From: Nocardia sp. NBC_01329
Lineage (GTDB): Bacteria > Actinomycetota > Actinomycetes > Mycobacteriales > Mycobacteriaceae
Length of the DNA stretch: 64,000 nucleotides
Direction: 5' to 3'
Assembly: GCF_035956715.1 (NCBI RefSeq)
Contig: NZ_CP108381.1
Coordinates: 62,001 to 126,000, forward strand
Notes under the pieces: generated by a model
What the model was told of the DNA's origin: nothing
Database searches by the model: none
Seen by the model: the letters and a program-made list of their open reading frames with translations, nothing else
Shown here: piece after piece, positions 35,649-45,127 of the stretch
How positions within the stretch are numbered: position 1 is the first letter of the stretch
Layout of the letters: the number at the start of each line of letters is the position of its first letter
Made by a program: the position numbers and the translations under genes

Positions 35649-37454
35649 ATGTCCAACCTGATCAACCTCGAACAGGTCAGCAAGAGTTTCGGGGTCACTC
35701 CGCTGCTCGACGCGGTATCGCTGGGCGTGCATTCCGGCGACCGGATCGGGGTCGTGGGCCTCAACGGGGGCGGTAAGACCACCCTGCTGGAAGTGCTGAC
35801 CGGGATCGAGGGGCCCGACAGCGGCCGGGTCAGCCGCGTCGGCGGGTTGCGGATGGCCGTGGTCACCCAGCGCGGAGTCCTGCCCGAGGGCGCGACCATC
35901 GGTGAAGTGGTGCTGGCCGGTCTGGCCGACGACGCGCCCACCGGCGATCTCGCCGAACACGAATGGGCCGCCGATCCGCGGATCCGGTCGGTGCTCGACG
36001 GTATCGGCATCGCCGACCTGGGGCTGGGTACATCGGTCACCAATCTTTCCGGCGGTGAACGCCGCCGGGTCGCGCTGGCCGCCGCGCTGGTGCGTGAACT
36101 GGACCTGCTGGTACTCGACGAACCCACCAACCACCTCGATGTCGAGGGGGTGGAGTGGCTGGCCGAGCATCTGCTGGCCCGGCGCAGCGCGCTCGTCGTC
36201 GTCACCCACGACCGCTGGTTCCTGGACACTGTCGCGACCCGAACCTGGGAGGTCGTCGGCGGCCGGGTGGAAACCTACGAGGGCGGCTACGGCGATTGGA
36301 TCTTCGCGCGCGCCGAACGCGCCCGCCAGGCGGATGCCACCGAGGCTCGGCGCCGCAACCTCGCCCGTAAGGAACTCGCGTGGCTGCGTCGCGGCCCGCA
36401 GGCCCGGACCTCCAAACCGCGCTACCGGGTCGAGGCCGCCGAGGCGCTGATCGCCGACGTGCCGCCGCCGCGCGATTCGGTCTCGCTGGCCGCGTTCGCC
36501 AAGAAGCGGCTGGGTCGCGTGGTGATCGAACTCGAGGACGCCACCCTCACCACGCCGGACGGTCGTGAACTGGTGCGCGATCTCACCTGGCAGTTGGCCC
36601 CCGGGGAACGGGTCGGTCTGGTCGGGGTGAACGGGTCGGGAAAGACCACGCTCTTGCGGGTGCTGGCCGGTGATACCGACCCGGTGACCGGTAAGCGGGT
36701 ACAGGGCCAGACTGTGCGGATCGGCTGGTTGCGGCAGGAACTCGACGATCTCCCGACCGATATGCGGGTACTCGAGGCCGTCCAGCAGATCGCTATGCGC
36801 ATCACATTGGGCGAGGGCAGCAAAGCGCTCGACCTGTCGGCCGGGCAGCTCGCCGAACGGCTCGGATTCACCCCGGCCCGCCAGCGCACCCCGGTACGGG
36901 ATCTGTCGGGCGGGGAACGACGCCGGCTGCAGCTGACCCGCATCTTGATGGCAGAGCCCAATGTGCTGTTACTGGACGAGCCCACCAACGACCTCGATAT
37001 CGACACTCTGCAGCAGTTGGAGGATCTGCTGGACAACTGGGCCGGGACCCTGGTGGTGATCAGTCACGACCGCTACCTCGTCGAGCGGATCTGCGATACC
37101 ACCTGGGCGCTGTTCGGCGACGGCGCTCTCACCAACCTGCCAGGTGGGATCACCCAATACCTGCGTCGCCGCGCCGAACTGTCGGCCGGCTCGTCGGCAG
37201 CCCCACAATCCGGCCCGCAAACGGCCACGTCGCAAACGGATTCCGCGGCCTACCGCGCCGCCCGCAAGGAACTCACCCGCCTGGAACGCACCATCGACAA
37301 ACTGGGCGAGCGGGCGACGGTGCTACACGCAGCGCTGGCCGATGCCGCGACCGAACCGGACAAATTGATGACCCTGGGCGCCGACCTCAAGGATGTGCAG
37401 GCGCAGAAGGAAGCTGCCGAGGAACGCTGGATGGAACTCGCCGACGAAGTGTGA
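35649..37454 (+). CDS. ABC-F family ATPase, Uup-like
   Basis: A 601-residue soluble protein with two ABC domains: Walker A GLNGGGKTT (37-45) and GVNGSGKTT (about 326-334), signatures LSGGERRR twice, and Walker B LLVLDEPTNHLD and LLLDEPTNDLD. There is no membrane domain. The inter-domain linker carries the TSKPRYRVEAAE basic helix. A C-terminal coiled coil (RKELTRLERTIDKLGER, then a second helix) is the mark of Uup. Such proteins act on ribosomes or branched DNA. The RBS GGCGGAAGGATCC is close to the ATG. Confidence 0.93.
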   Translation: MSNLINLEQVSKSFGVTPLLDAVSLGVHSGDRIGVVGLNGGGKTTLLEVLTGIEGPDSGRVSRVGGLRMAVVTQRGVLPEGATIGEVVLAGLADDAPTGDLAEHEWAADPRIRSVLDGIGIADLGLGTSVTNLSGGERRRVALAAALVRELDLLVLDEPTNHLDVEGVEWLAEHLLARRSALVVVTHDRWFLDTVATRTWEVVGGRVETYEGGYGDWIFARAERARQADATEARRRNLARKELAWLRRGPQARTSKPRYRVEAAEALIADVPPPRDSVSLAAFAKKRLGRVVIELEDATLTTPDGRELVRDLTWQLAPGERVGLVGVNGSGKTTLLRVLAGDTDPVTGKRVQGQTVRIGWLRQELDDLPTDMRVLEAVQQIAMRITLGEGSKALDLSAGQLAERLGFTPARQRTPVRDLSGGERRRLQLTRILMAEPNVLLLDEPTNDLDIDTLQQLEDLLDNWAGTLVVISHDRYLVERICDTTWALFGDGALTNLPGGITQYLRRRAELSAGSSAAPQSGPQTATSQTDSAAYRAARKELTRLERTIDKLGERATVLHAALADAATEPDKLMTLGADLKDVQAQKEAAEERWMELADEV

Positions 37455-37469
37455 CGCGCCGGCCGACGG

Positions 37470-38291
37470 TCAGTGGTTCTCGGCCGTCGGTCCGACTTCG
37501 CCGGTGATCGGCAGGCTGGCCTGGACGAACTCCTCGCCGAATACGGTGAGCGCGATACCGCGGTGCTGGAATTTGCCGCGACCACCGGCCTGTTTCAACA
37601 GTTCGATCGCGGGTGCCTGGGCCTCCAGGAGTTGATAGCGCTCGGGTGCGCCCACCGGATCGGGCAGTAGTTCGATCACGCCGATCCGGCGCAGATTGGT
37701 CAGGTAGCGCTGGATCCGCTCGGGATGCCGGAGTCCGGCGTGTTCACCGATCATGCTCACCCCGATCTCGGCTGTGCCGGACGCCTGTTCCGCCTTGCGG
37801 CTGCTGCGCCGCGCCCGGCGGCCGCCACGTACGGTCACCGCCGGCTGGGGGCCGTCGAGCCGCAGCAACCGCAGGATGCGGGCTTCGTCGGAGGTGAGTT
37901 CGGCCAGGATCCGGGCGAACGCCGGATGGCCCTCGTCGGCGGCGCGGGGACTGGCGGCCAAGCGCAGCAGGGCGGCGCCCTGTTCCCGCAACGATCGTTC
38001 GGTCGGGGATTCCGCTCGTGGTTCGGCTGCCGGGACACCGAGCGCCCGGCGTAGTGCCCCCTGCATCTGCTGGACCGCCTCGTCGCGGATCTCGGCCGGG
38101 GGGAGTCCGGCCATACTGCCGCGAACCACGGTTTCGGTGACATCGAGGGCGGTGTGCACACCCCAGCGCGTCGTTCCCGATACCGCGGATGCCGCGACCC
38201 GCGCGACGCCGCTCACCGCGCGGATCGTCGCGGCGGGGCCACCGGGCCGCCCGGGCTCGCCGCTGTCCCGCGATTCTCGGTTCACAGCCAT
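37470..38291 (-). CDS. Abi-alpha (DUF4393)-like protein, paralogue A
   Basis: A 273-residue protein. Hydrophobic/amphipathic helices come first (VARVAASAVSG...), then a charged helix. The diagnostic block is HPAFARILAELTSDEARILRLLRLDGPQP, close to the DUF4393/Abi-alpha pattern, followed by a C-terminal winged-helix-like part ending LTVFGEEFVQ. It starts inside the end of the DUF445 gene (10-bp overlap). Its paralogue is encoded divergently at 39898. Abi-alpha proteins were named for a possible role in phage abortive infection; no activity is proven for this one. Confidence 0.65.
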   Translation of the reverse strand: MAVNRESRDSGEPGRPGGPAATIRAVSGVARVAASAVSGTTRWGVHTALDVTETVVRGSMAGLPPAEIRDEAVQQMQGALRRALGVPAAEPRAESPTERSLREQGAALLRLAASPRAADEGHPAFARILAELTSDEARILRLLRLDGPQPAVTVRGGRRARRSSRKAEQASGTAEIGVSMIGEHAGLRHPERIQRYLTNLRRIGVIELLPDPVGAPERYQLLEAQAPAIELLKQAGGRGKFQHRGIALTVFGEEFVQASLPITGEVGPTAENH

Positions 38292-39604
38292 GTGGTCGCC
38301 ACCCCCGTTCCGAAGACCAGGATATGCGCGTATCCGGCGAACAGTCCCAGTACGCCGCCGTGCACGAACAGCAGCCATTCGTCCTGTTTGATCGCCGCCC
38401 GCAGCATATCGACGAAATCGTTCGGCGACAGTTCGGACATCTGCTTGGCGATATAGGCGCTGATCTGCTTACCCTGCCGCACGTTGAAATCCTGGTCGGA
38501 GAACGCCAGTGGGGCGATCGCCATCGCCTCGGAGGTCAGGGTCCGGGTCAGCGACTGGTATTCGCGGCTGCCGAGCACCAGTTTCACCGCGCCCCGGGCC
38601 GGGCCCATCGCCCGGTCGGCCGCGGGGCGCAAGGTGTCCTCCAGCATCTGCAGGGTGCGGTCGGATTTCGGGCCGTTCAGCAGTTCGTCCCCGATATTGG
38701 CCAGCGTCATGACCTGGGTGGACACCAGCTCGGCGTAGCCGGTGGTGATCTCGCCCTGGCGTTTGATCAGCAGACCCTGCCGCCACGGGCACCACCACTT
38801 CGGTTCGGCGGGCGCGAAGATCATGTTCAGACCGACCCAGTTGACCACCCAGCCGATGATCACGCCACCTATCGGCAGGACAGCGAGGGTCGGCCATCCG
38901 GTCAGGTGCAGGATGCCCACCAATACGACACCCATCGGCGCGCCGAAGTACAGACCGAAGTTCTGCATGAATCGCAATTCCTTGGCGCCCAGCACTTGGA
39001 ACAATTGATTGAGCAGCTGCGGACGGGACTGGAAATATCGGATCACCATCTGTTTGACATCGAGCAACTGGTCGATGTTCGCGCCGAGTTCCGCGGTGAG
39101 TTCACGCAGAATATCCGGTAGTTGCCCGCGAACCCGCTCGTGGACCAACTCCCGGACCTGTATCGGCAGGTTGTACCAGAGCTGCGGATGTTCGCGGCGC
39201 AGGATTGTCTCGACGATATCGCGGATCTGTGTCTCCGCGGTCACCGCGAGGTGTTCGGCGAGCGCGTCCGGCTCCAGTTCCCGATAGAAGTCGGCGACAC
39301 TACCGAGTTTCGAAAGTCCTTTGTCCACCGCGATACTGGCCATCTTGTCGGCGCGCGAGGGCACGATGCCCTGCCAGCCGAAGCGGCCGTCGTCGCTGAG
39401 CAGCGGCAAGATCTGGATCCGCTTGGGCAGGTACGGGTACAGGTACCGCAGGCCGGGCACCCGGACACCGTGGAATGCGATCGGCCGGAACAACATCAGC
39501 ACACCGGTCCAGTTGGTGATGTAGCCGATGACTCCGGTGAACAGAGGAATGGTCAGCAATTCCAGGAGGATCGTCGGGTGCACCCCGAACACACTCTCCA
39601 ACAC
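38282..39604 (-). CDS. DUF445 family membrane protein
   Basis: A 440-residue protein. The N-terminal membrane segments (LELLTIPLFTGVIGYITNW) are followed by the DUF445 hallmark FHGVRVPG...LPKR. A long helical cytoplasmic or periplasmic part follows, with two central helices around VVLVGILHL and IGGVIIGWVVNWVGL, and a C-terminal helix VLGLFAGYAHILVF. The GTG start at 39604 is chosen for the AGGAGGG 5 nt upstream; an in-frame start 45 bp earlier lacks an RBS. It is coupled to the Abi-alpha-like gene by overlap. The function of the family is unknown. Confidence 0.85.
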   Translation of the reverse strand: MLESVFGVHPTILLELLTIPLFTGVIGYITNWTGVLMLFRPIAFHGVRVPGLRYLYPYLPKRIQILPLLSDDGRFGWQGIVPSRADKMASIAVDKGLSKLGSVADFYRELEPDALAEHLAVTAETQIRDIVETILRREHPQLWYNLPIQVRELVHERVRGQLPDILRELTAELGANIDQLLDVKQMVIRYFQSRPQLLNQLFQVLGAKELRFMQNFGLYFGAPMGVVLVGILHLTGWPTLAVLPIGGVIIGWVVNWVGLNMIFAPAEPKWWCPWRQGLLIKRQGEITTGYAELVSTQVMTLANIGDELLNGPKSDRTLQMLEDTLRPAADRAMGPARGAVKLVLGSREYQSLTRTLTSEAMAIAPLAFSDQDFNVRQGKQISAYIAKQMSELSPNDFVDMLRAAIKQDEWLLFVHGGVLGLFAGYAHILVFGTGVATTWL

Positions 39605-39723
39605 GACACCCTCCTGCTCCGGTGATCGCAGCCTCACCGGGACCCTCAAATTAGCACCACTGCCGGAGGGCGTCCGCGTTGCGGCGGCCGTCCCACCGGC
39701 AGCGCGTTCGGGCCCGGCACATC

Positions 39724-39792
39724 AGGCGTACCTCCGCCCTCGCTCCGGCCGTGCGCGGTCTATCGATGGGCTCGGCCCAGCTGCGCCTCACC
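39724..39792 (+). repeat. Dispersed intergenic repeat, copy 4 (divergent)
   Basis: AGGCGTACCTCCGCCCTCGC, GGCCGTGCGCGG, ATGGGCTCGGCCCAGCTGCG: same layout as copies 1-3 with more substitutions, and it lacks the final TAGG. It lies in the divergent gap between the DUF445 gene and paralogue B. Confidence 0.75.
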
Positions 39793-39897
39793 AGTGTCTC
39801 AGACGTGAGTCGGATTCATGGTCCGGCGGAGGGCGATCGCGGCGAATGGGCAATAATCGATGAGCGGATTCGTTCATCTGGCGATATCGGAGTAGAC

Positions 39898-40935
39898 GTG
39901 GCAGACGACAGGACCGGACAGGAGTTTCCCCGAACCGGTTCCCGAGCCGTGCGACGCAGCGCGTCCCCGGGCGCCGTACGGGGGTCGACCCCGGCGACGG
40001 CACGCGGTTCCTCGTCCGATGGCGCGGGGTCCGAGGGCGCGGGGTCCGGCGGCGCGCGCGTTTCCGCCGCCGACGTCGAACGCCGGCCGCCGTCGAGCGT
40101 GGAACGCAGCTCCGATGTCGAGCAGCGGCAGATCAGCAACGAGGCCCGGCTCATCCGCGGAGTGTTCCGGGCGGCGGGTCTGGCCGCGGGCAGTGTGGTG
40201 CGCGGAGGCCAGTGGGCGGCGGAAACCTCCTACGAGGTGACCCGGGAGATCACTCAGGCCGCGCTGGACGGGGAATCGTCGGCCGAGATCGCCGAACGGA
40301 CCGGTAACGCGCTGCGCTCCATCGCGCGCAGCGCGCTCGGGGTGACCGAGGGATCGGTACGCGAGATCGTCAGCTATGTGCCGACCGGGCAGACCTCCGC
40401 TCCGCAGACCGTGGCGGTCGGTTCCTACCTGCGCTCGGCCACCGTGGCCGAACTGCGCAAACGTGGGGATGCGCTACTGGCCCGCTCGGCCGATGTGTAC
40501 TTCACCGAAGAGGTGCATCCGGCCTACGATCGGATTCTGGACGAACTGGCCCCCGACGAGGCCCGCATCCTCCGCTATATGGCCCTCAACGGCCCCCAGC
40601 CGACGGTCGATGTGCGCACCAACCGACCCCTGGGCATCGGATCGGAGCTGATCGCGGGCGGCCTGACCTCGGTCCCGGAGCAGGCCGGAGTGCGCTATAT
40701 GGATCGTGCGCGCTCGTATCTGATCAACCTGAGCAGGCTGGGCCTGACCGATAATTCCGACGATCCGGTGGTGCTCAGCCGCTATATGGTGCTGGAAGTC
40801 CAGCCGATCGTCGAGGCGGCGCTGAAAAAGGCGGGCCGGGCACCGAAAATCGTCCGCAAAAGCCTGCGCCTGACCGAGTTCGGTGCGGATTTCTGCCGCA
40901 CCTGCTTCACGATCGGCAACAGCGAACGGCCCTGA
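39898..40935 (+). CDS. Abi-alpha (DUF4393)-like protein, paralogue B
   Basis: A 345-residue protein. A disordered Ser/Gly/Arg-rich N-terminus of about 70 residues precedes IRGVFRAAGLAAGSVVRGGQWA, a helix pair, and the shared block HPAYDRILDELAPDEARILRYMALNGPQP. The C-terminal part (YLINLSRLGL, RLTEFGADF) aligns with paralogue A. GGAG spaced 5 nt supports the GTG at 39898; an in-frame start further upstream would read through the repeat. With the DUF445 gene and paralogue A it forms a divergent three-gene module. Confidence 0.68.
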   Translation: MADDRTGQEFPRTGSRAVRRSASPGAVRGSTPATARGSSSDGAGSEGAGSGGARVSAADVERRPPSSVERSSDVEQRQISNEARLIRGVFRAAGLAAGSVVRGGQWAAETSYEVTREITQAALDGESSAEIAERTGNALRSIARSALGVTEGSVREIVSYVPTGQTSAPQTVAVGSYLRSATVAELRKRGDALLARSADVYFTEEVHPAYDRILDELAPDEARILRYMALNGPQPTVDVRTNRPLGIGSELIAGGLTSVPEQAGVRYMDRARSYLINLSRLGLTDNSDDPVVLSRYMVLEVQPIVEAALKKAGRAPKIVRKSLRLTEFGADFCRTCFTIGNSERP

Positions 40936-41096
40936 TATCGGCCTTCGGAAACGGAGTTCGGACCTATCTACCTGGAGCTGTTCCGAACCGACCGGCCGGG
41001 ACGCTGTGGCCCGTGATACCGCCGACGCAGGATAGCAATCCGATACAGATCTGAATTACCTCCCTATTTGTCCATTTCAGGTGGGATGGTGGAGAT

Positions 41097-41906
41097 ATGG
41101 ACCAGGGCGAGGAGCGCAACGATCCCGGGCCGAGCCCGGGTGGCTTTCCGCGGCGGCCGGGCCAGAGCAGCGAAACCATGGCCTTCTCCGGTGCCGCGCT
41201 CGCGGCCGCGTTGGGAGCCGGACTCGACGTCTCGCTGCCACCGCGGCTCGAGCCCGAGCCGGATGTGCCGTTGACGATGGGGCCCATGCGGCCCGGCGAA
41301 CGATCCGGGGTGACCACAGTGGCAGCCGACGACATACTCGCGATACATCGCCTGAAATTCCGGTACCTCCGTGCTTTGGACACGAAACTCTGGGACGATC
41401 TCGCGGAAACAATGATTCCGGAGGCCACGGCCACCTATAGCGAATACCTCCAGTTCGAATCCAGGGAAGCATTCCTCACATTTCTGCGCAATACTCTCGG
41501 GCCGCATGTCATCACCGAACATCGATGCGATCATCCCGAGATAGATGTGGACGGCGATCGGGCGGCCGGAATCTGGTATCTGTCCGATACCGCGCTGATT
41601 CCCGAGAACAATATGCTGCTGCGCGGGTCTGCTTTCTACAACGACGAATATGTGCGCTGCGACGACGGCCGCTGGCGGATCGCGCGCACCGGATACGAAC
41701 GCACCTACGAAGTGGTGCTCTCGCTCAGCGATCTGCCCAGTCTGCGGCTCACCGCCAACCGCTGGGGTCTGATCCAGCAGCCCAACGGGGTCGAGGAAGT
41801 CGAACGGAGCCCGCGCGACTACCCCGCATCGACCACCCCGCCCGAAACCGGCGGATACGATACCGATCGCGAGTATCCGGGTCCCGAGGAGCGGGCGGCC
41901 GGTTGA
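41097..41906 (+). CDS. SnoaL-like / NTF2-fold protein
   Basis: A 269-residue protein. The fold is recognisable from about residue 73: DDILAIHRLKFRYLRALD, then DLAETMIPEATATYSEYLQF, HVITEHRCDHPEIDVDGDRA, the SAFYNDEYVRCDDGRWRIARTGYERTY strand pair. The first ~70 residues and last ~50 look disordered. Downstream starts (for example the ATG at 41178 or GTG at 41311) are possible; the ATG at 41097 has GGAG only 2 nt away. Such cone-shaped folds include steroid isomerases and hydratases; the substrate is unknown here. Confidence 0.78.
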   Translation: MDQGEERNDPGPSPGGFPRRPGQSSETMAFSGAALAAALGAGLDVSLPPRLEPEPDVPLTMGPMRPGERSGVTTVAADDILAIHRLKFRYLRALDTKLWDDLAETMIPEATATYSEYLQFESREAFLTFLRNTLGPHVITEHRCDHPEIDVDGDRAAGIWYLSDTALIPENNMLLRGSAFYNDEYVRCDDGRWRIARTGYERTYEVVLSLSDLPSLRLTANRWGLIQQPNGVEEVERSPRDYPASTTPPETGGYDTDREYPGPEERAAG

Positions 41907-41912
41907 GTCGGC

Positions 41913-43589
41913 TCAGTCGGCGGCGGCAACCAGCGGTTCCAGTGTGAGATCGGGCATTTCCTTCTGGATGTACTGCAACCGCCACTTATCGCTGAACACG
42001 GCCAGGATCGCGCCGTCGGTACGGGTGAAAACCTCCACCCCGCGCTGGCGATCCAATTCGGGCGCCGATTCGGTGTCGGTCCGCCGGGCGATCGTGTAGG
42101 CAAGGTTGTCCAGCTGGGTCTCGACCCCGAACTCACCCTGCATTCGGGCCGTCACCACTTCGAACTGCATGGGGCCGACGGCAGCGAGTACCGGTGCGGC
42201 GTCACCACGCGAATCGTTGCGCAGTACCTGCACCACGCCTTCGGAATCGAGCTGGTCGATGGCCTTGCGGAACTGCTTGTACTTACCGGCGCTCTGCGCC
42301 CGCAGCGCCGCGAAATGTTCTGGCGCGAACGAGGGGATCGGCGGGAATTCGACCTTCTTGTCCACGAAAAGGGTGTGACCGGGCGCCAGGGCGGTCGCGT
42401 TCACCAGGCCCACCACATCGCCGGGATAGGCGGTGTCCACGGTCGCGCGTTCGCGGCCGAACACCGTGAGCGCGTATTTGGTCGCGAACGGGCGACCGGT
42501 CTGGGCGTGGGTGACCACCATTCCGCGTTCGAACTCACCGGAGACGATCCGCATGAACGCCAGCCGGTCGCGATGCGCGGTGTCCATACCGGCCTGCACC
42601 TTGAACACCACCGCGCTGAACGGGTCCGCGGGTTCGCGGGGGGTGCCGTCGACCGCGGCGCGCGAGCGCGGCGCGGGCGCGAGCGACACCAGGGTCTCCA
42701 GCAGTTGCCGGACGCCGAAGTTCAGCATGGCCGAGGCGTAGATGACCGGGGAGGTCTGCCCGGCGAGGAAAAGTTCCTGATCGTGGTCCTGGCCGGTGGC
42801 CGAGAGCAGTTCGCTCTCCTCCGCGGCCGTGCTCCACGGCTCGCCCTCCCTGGTCTCCGCGGCCTCGGGAGTCAGCGATTCCTCCGGCGCGATGGTCGCG
42901 CCACCGGCGGTCCGGGTGAAATGGATGTATTCGGCGGCGGTCCCATCGGGTCCGCGACGCAGCAGGCCCCGGAAGTCTCCGGCGATACCGACCGGGAGGA
43001 AAAGCGGAGTCGGGGTGAGCCCGATCCGTTCCTCGATCTCGTCGAGTAGTTCCAGTGGGGCGCGCCCGGGCCGGTCCCATTTGTTGACGACGGTGATCAC
43101 CGGGATCCCGCGGTGGCGGCACACCTGGAACAGTTTCAGCGTCTGCGGCTCCAGACCCTTGGCGGCGTCGATCAGCATCACCGCGGCGTCCACCGCGGTC
43201 AGGACACGGTAGGTGTCTTCGGAGAAATCCGAATGGCCGGGGGTATCGACGAGGTTGATCACATGATCGACCTCGGATCCGGCGGCCCGGTAATTGAACT
43301 GCAGCGCGGTGGAGCTCACCGAGATACCGCGCGCCTTCTCCATCTCCATCCAGTCCGACACTGTCGACTTACGTCCCGCTTTGCCGTGGATCGCGCCCGC
43401 CTCGGAGATCTTGCGGGCATGGAGCGCGAGCGCTTCGGTCAGTGTCGATTTACCCGCGTCGGGATGGGAGATCACAGCGAAGGTGCGACGTCGCGACACC
43501 TCGGCGGCCAATCCGCGCGCAGCGGGCGCGACGGGGCCCTCGGTGGAGGCGGTCAACGGAAACAACCTTTCGGCGGAAGAGCGGGACAA
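41913..43589 (-). CDS. prfC: Peptide chain release factor 3
   Basis: A 558-residue translational GTPase that recycles RF1/RF2 after termination. P-loop SHPDAGKST (41-49), switch region DWMEMEKARGISV, G3 DTPGH and G4 NKWD are intact, followed by the RF3 beta-barrel and a C-terminal domain ending LTLEPLVAAAD. Convergent with the SnoaL-like gene by 7 bp. M. tuberculosis lacks prfC as far as I recall, so its presence supports a nocardial rather than tuberculous genome. Confidence 0.95.
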   Translation of the reverse strand: MSRSSAERLFPLTASTEGPVAPAARGLAAEVSRRRTFAVISHPDAGKSTLTEALALHARKISEAGAIHGKAGRKSTVSDWMEMEKARGISVSSTALQFNYRAAGSEVDHVINLVDTPGHSDFSEDTYRVLTAVDAAVMLIDAAKGLEPQTLKLFQVCRHRGIPVITVVNKWDRPGRAPLELLDEIEERIGLTPTPLFLPVGIAGDFRGLLRRGPDGTAAEYIHFTRTAGGATIAPEESLTPEAAETREGEPWSTAAEESELLSATGQDHDQELFLAGQTSPVIYASAMLNFGVRQLLETLVSLAPAPRSRAAVDGTPREPADPFSAVVFKVQAGMDTAHRDRLAFMRIVSGEFERGMVVTHAQTGRPFATKYALTVFGRERATVDTAYPGDVVGLVNATALAPGHTLFVDKKVEFPPIPSFAPEHFAALRAQSAGKYKQFRKAIDQLDSEGVVQVLRNDSRGDAAPVLAAVGPMQFEVVTARMQGEFGVETQLDNLAYTIARRTDTESAPELDRQRGVEVFTRTDGAILAVFSDKWRLQYIQKEMPDLTLEPLVAAAD

Positions 43590-43936
43590 CCGTTCAGGCT
43601 ACGTGACGGCCCGGGAGCGTCCGGCCGTGCACCTACCCGGGCTTGCCCGAGGGTCCGGAGCGAGGAGTGAACAACCGGATAACGAGGGCCCCTACCCCCG
43701 GCGCCGCACGCGCCGCGATCGAACACCTCACCCGATTCAGGACTTATGCGGTGACTGAGTTACAGTATTCGGGTTGTCTCGGCGAGGGTCCGCATTTCTG
43801 CGGCACCGTGATCGACGCGGCGCGGCTTCCGGCCGCCTCCGATCGGTCTTCGCCTGACGAGCAGACCAACCGACCAGGGGCGCGATTACCCTGGCACCGC
43901 CCACCAGCCCGGTAGAGCCGTAGGAGTTATCCAGTC
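43590..43936. other. Divergent prfC-rplY intergenic region, rplY leader
   Basis: 347 bp without a supported gene. TACAGT at 43761-43766, with TTCAGG 19 bp before it, is a weak promoter candidate that would leave a ~165-nt leader before rplY. The leader contains GTCCGC/GCGGCAC-type small stems but I cannot assign a riboswitch. TAGGAG precedes the rplY ATG. Confidence 0.4.
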
Positions 43937-44533
43937 ATGTCCGACGTCAACCTTCTCGAAGCGCAGATCCGCACCGAGTTCGGCAAGGGCGCAGCGCGCC
44001 GCACCCGCCGGGCGGGCAACGTGCCGGCCGTGCTGTACGGGCACCAGTCGGATCCCCAGCATCTGTCGCTGGACGCGCTGTCGTTCGCGGCCATCCTGCG
44101 TCAGCACGGCACCAATGCGGTGCTGAACCTGAACATCGAGGGTAAGAAGCAGCTCGCGCTGACCAAGTCGGTCGTGGTGCATCCGATCCACCGCTACATC
44201 GAGCACGCCGACCTGCTGATCGTGCAGCGGGGCGAAGCCGTCAACGCCGATATCCCCGTCACCCTCACCGGTGAGGCCGGCCCCGGCACCCTGGTCACCC
44301 AGGAAGCCAACACCGTCTCTGTATCGGCCGACGCCTTCAACATTCCGGAGTCCCTCGAGGTCTCCGTCGCCGGTGCCCAGGTCGGCACCCAGATCACCGC
44401 GGGCGATATCGCCCTGCCCAAGGGCGTCAGCCTGGCCGGCGACCCCGAGGCGCTCATCGTGAACGTCGTCGAGCCCCGCGCCGCCGAGCCGGAGCCCGAG
44501 GCCGCGGGCGCCGAGGCCGAGAGCGCCGAATAA
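43937..44533 (+). CDS. rplY: 50S ribosomal protein L25/general stress protein Ctc
   Basis: A 198-residue L25 of the long Ctc type. The 5S-rRNA-binding N-terminal domain ([21 protein letters not shown]) is followed by the TL5/CTC C-terminal domain and an acidic Glu/Ala-rich tail ([16 protein letters not shown]). Upstream of pth by 18 bp, the usual arrangement. Confidence 0.95.
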   Translation: MSDVNLLEAQIRTEFGKGAARRTRRAGNVPAVLYGHQSDPQHLSLDALSFAAILRQHGTNAVLNLNIEGKKQLALTKSVVVHPIHRYIEHADLLIVQRGEAVNADIPVTLTGEAGPGTLVTQEANTVSVSADAFNIPESLEVSVAGAQVGTQITAGDIALPKGVSLAGDPEALIVNVVEPRAAEPEPEAAGAEAESAE

Positions 44534-44551
44534 GGACCCGGTCTCCTTTCG

Positions 44552-45127
44552 ATGGCCGATACCGCGCCGACGCTCATCGTCGGCCTCGGTAATCCGGGTC
44601 CCGCCTATGAGCGGACCCGACACAATGTGGGCTTCCTGGTCGCCGATTCGCTCGCGGAGCGGGTCGGCGGCCGGTTCACCGCTCACAAGAAATCGGGCGC
44701 CGATCTGCTGCAGGCGCACCTGGACGGACGCCAGGTGCTGATCGCGAAACCGCGGTCGTTCATGAATCTGTCCGGCCGTCCGGTGGCGGCACTGGCCCGG
44801 TTCTTCTCGGTTCCGCCGACCGAGGTCGTCGTCGTGCACGACGAGCTGGATCTCCCGTTCGGTGAGATCAGGCTGAAACGCGGTGGCGGCGAGGGCGGGC
44901 ACAACGGCCTGCGATCGGTATCGGGTGCCCTCACCACCAAGGACTATCTGCGCACCCGTATCGGAATCGGGCGCCCGCCGGGTCGCCAGGATCCAGCCGA
45001 TTTCGTGCTCAAACCGTTCTCGTCGGCCGAGCGCAAGGAAGTACCGACGGTGGTCGAGCAGGCCGCCGACGCTGTGGAACTGCTGCTGCGAGTTGGCTTG
45101 GAGACGGCGCAGAACCGGCTGCACTGA
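44552..45127 (+). CDS. pth: Peptidyl-tRNA hydrolase
   Basis: A 191-residue enzyme releasing peptides from peptidyl-tRNA. The motifs [18 protein letters not shown] (catalytic His24) and [10 protein letters not shown], the catalytic Asp in [11 protein letters not shown] and [12 protein letters not shown] are intact. It is probably cotranscribed with rplY, and a large inverted repeat follows it. Confidence 0.96.
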   Translation: MADTAPTLIVGLGNPGPAYERTRHNVGFLVADSLAERVGGRFTAHKKSGADLLQAHLDGRQVLIAKPRSFMNLSGRPVAALARFFSVPPTEVVVVHDELDLPFGEIRLKRGGGEGGHNGLRSVSGALTTKDYLRTRIGIGRPPGRQDPADFVLKPFSSAERKEVPTVVEQAADAVELLLRVGLETAQNRLH

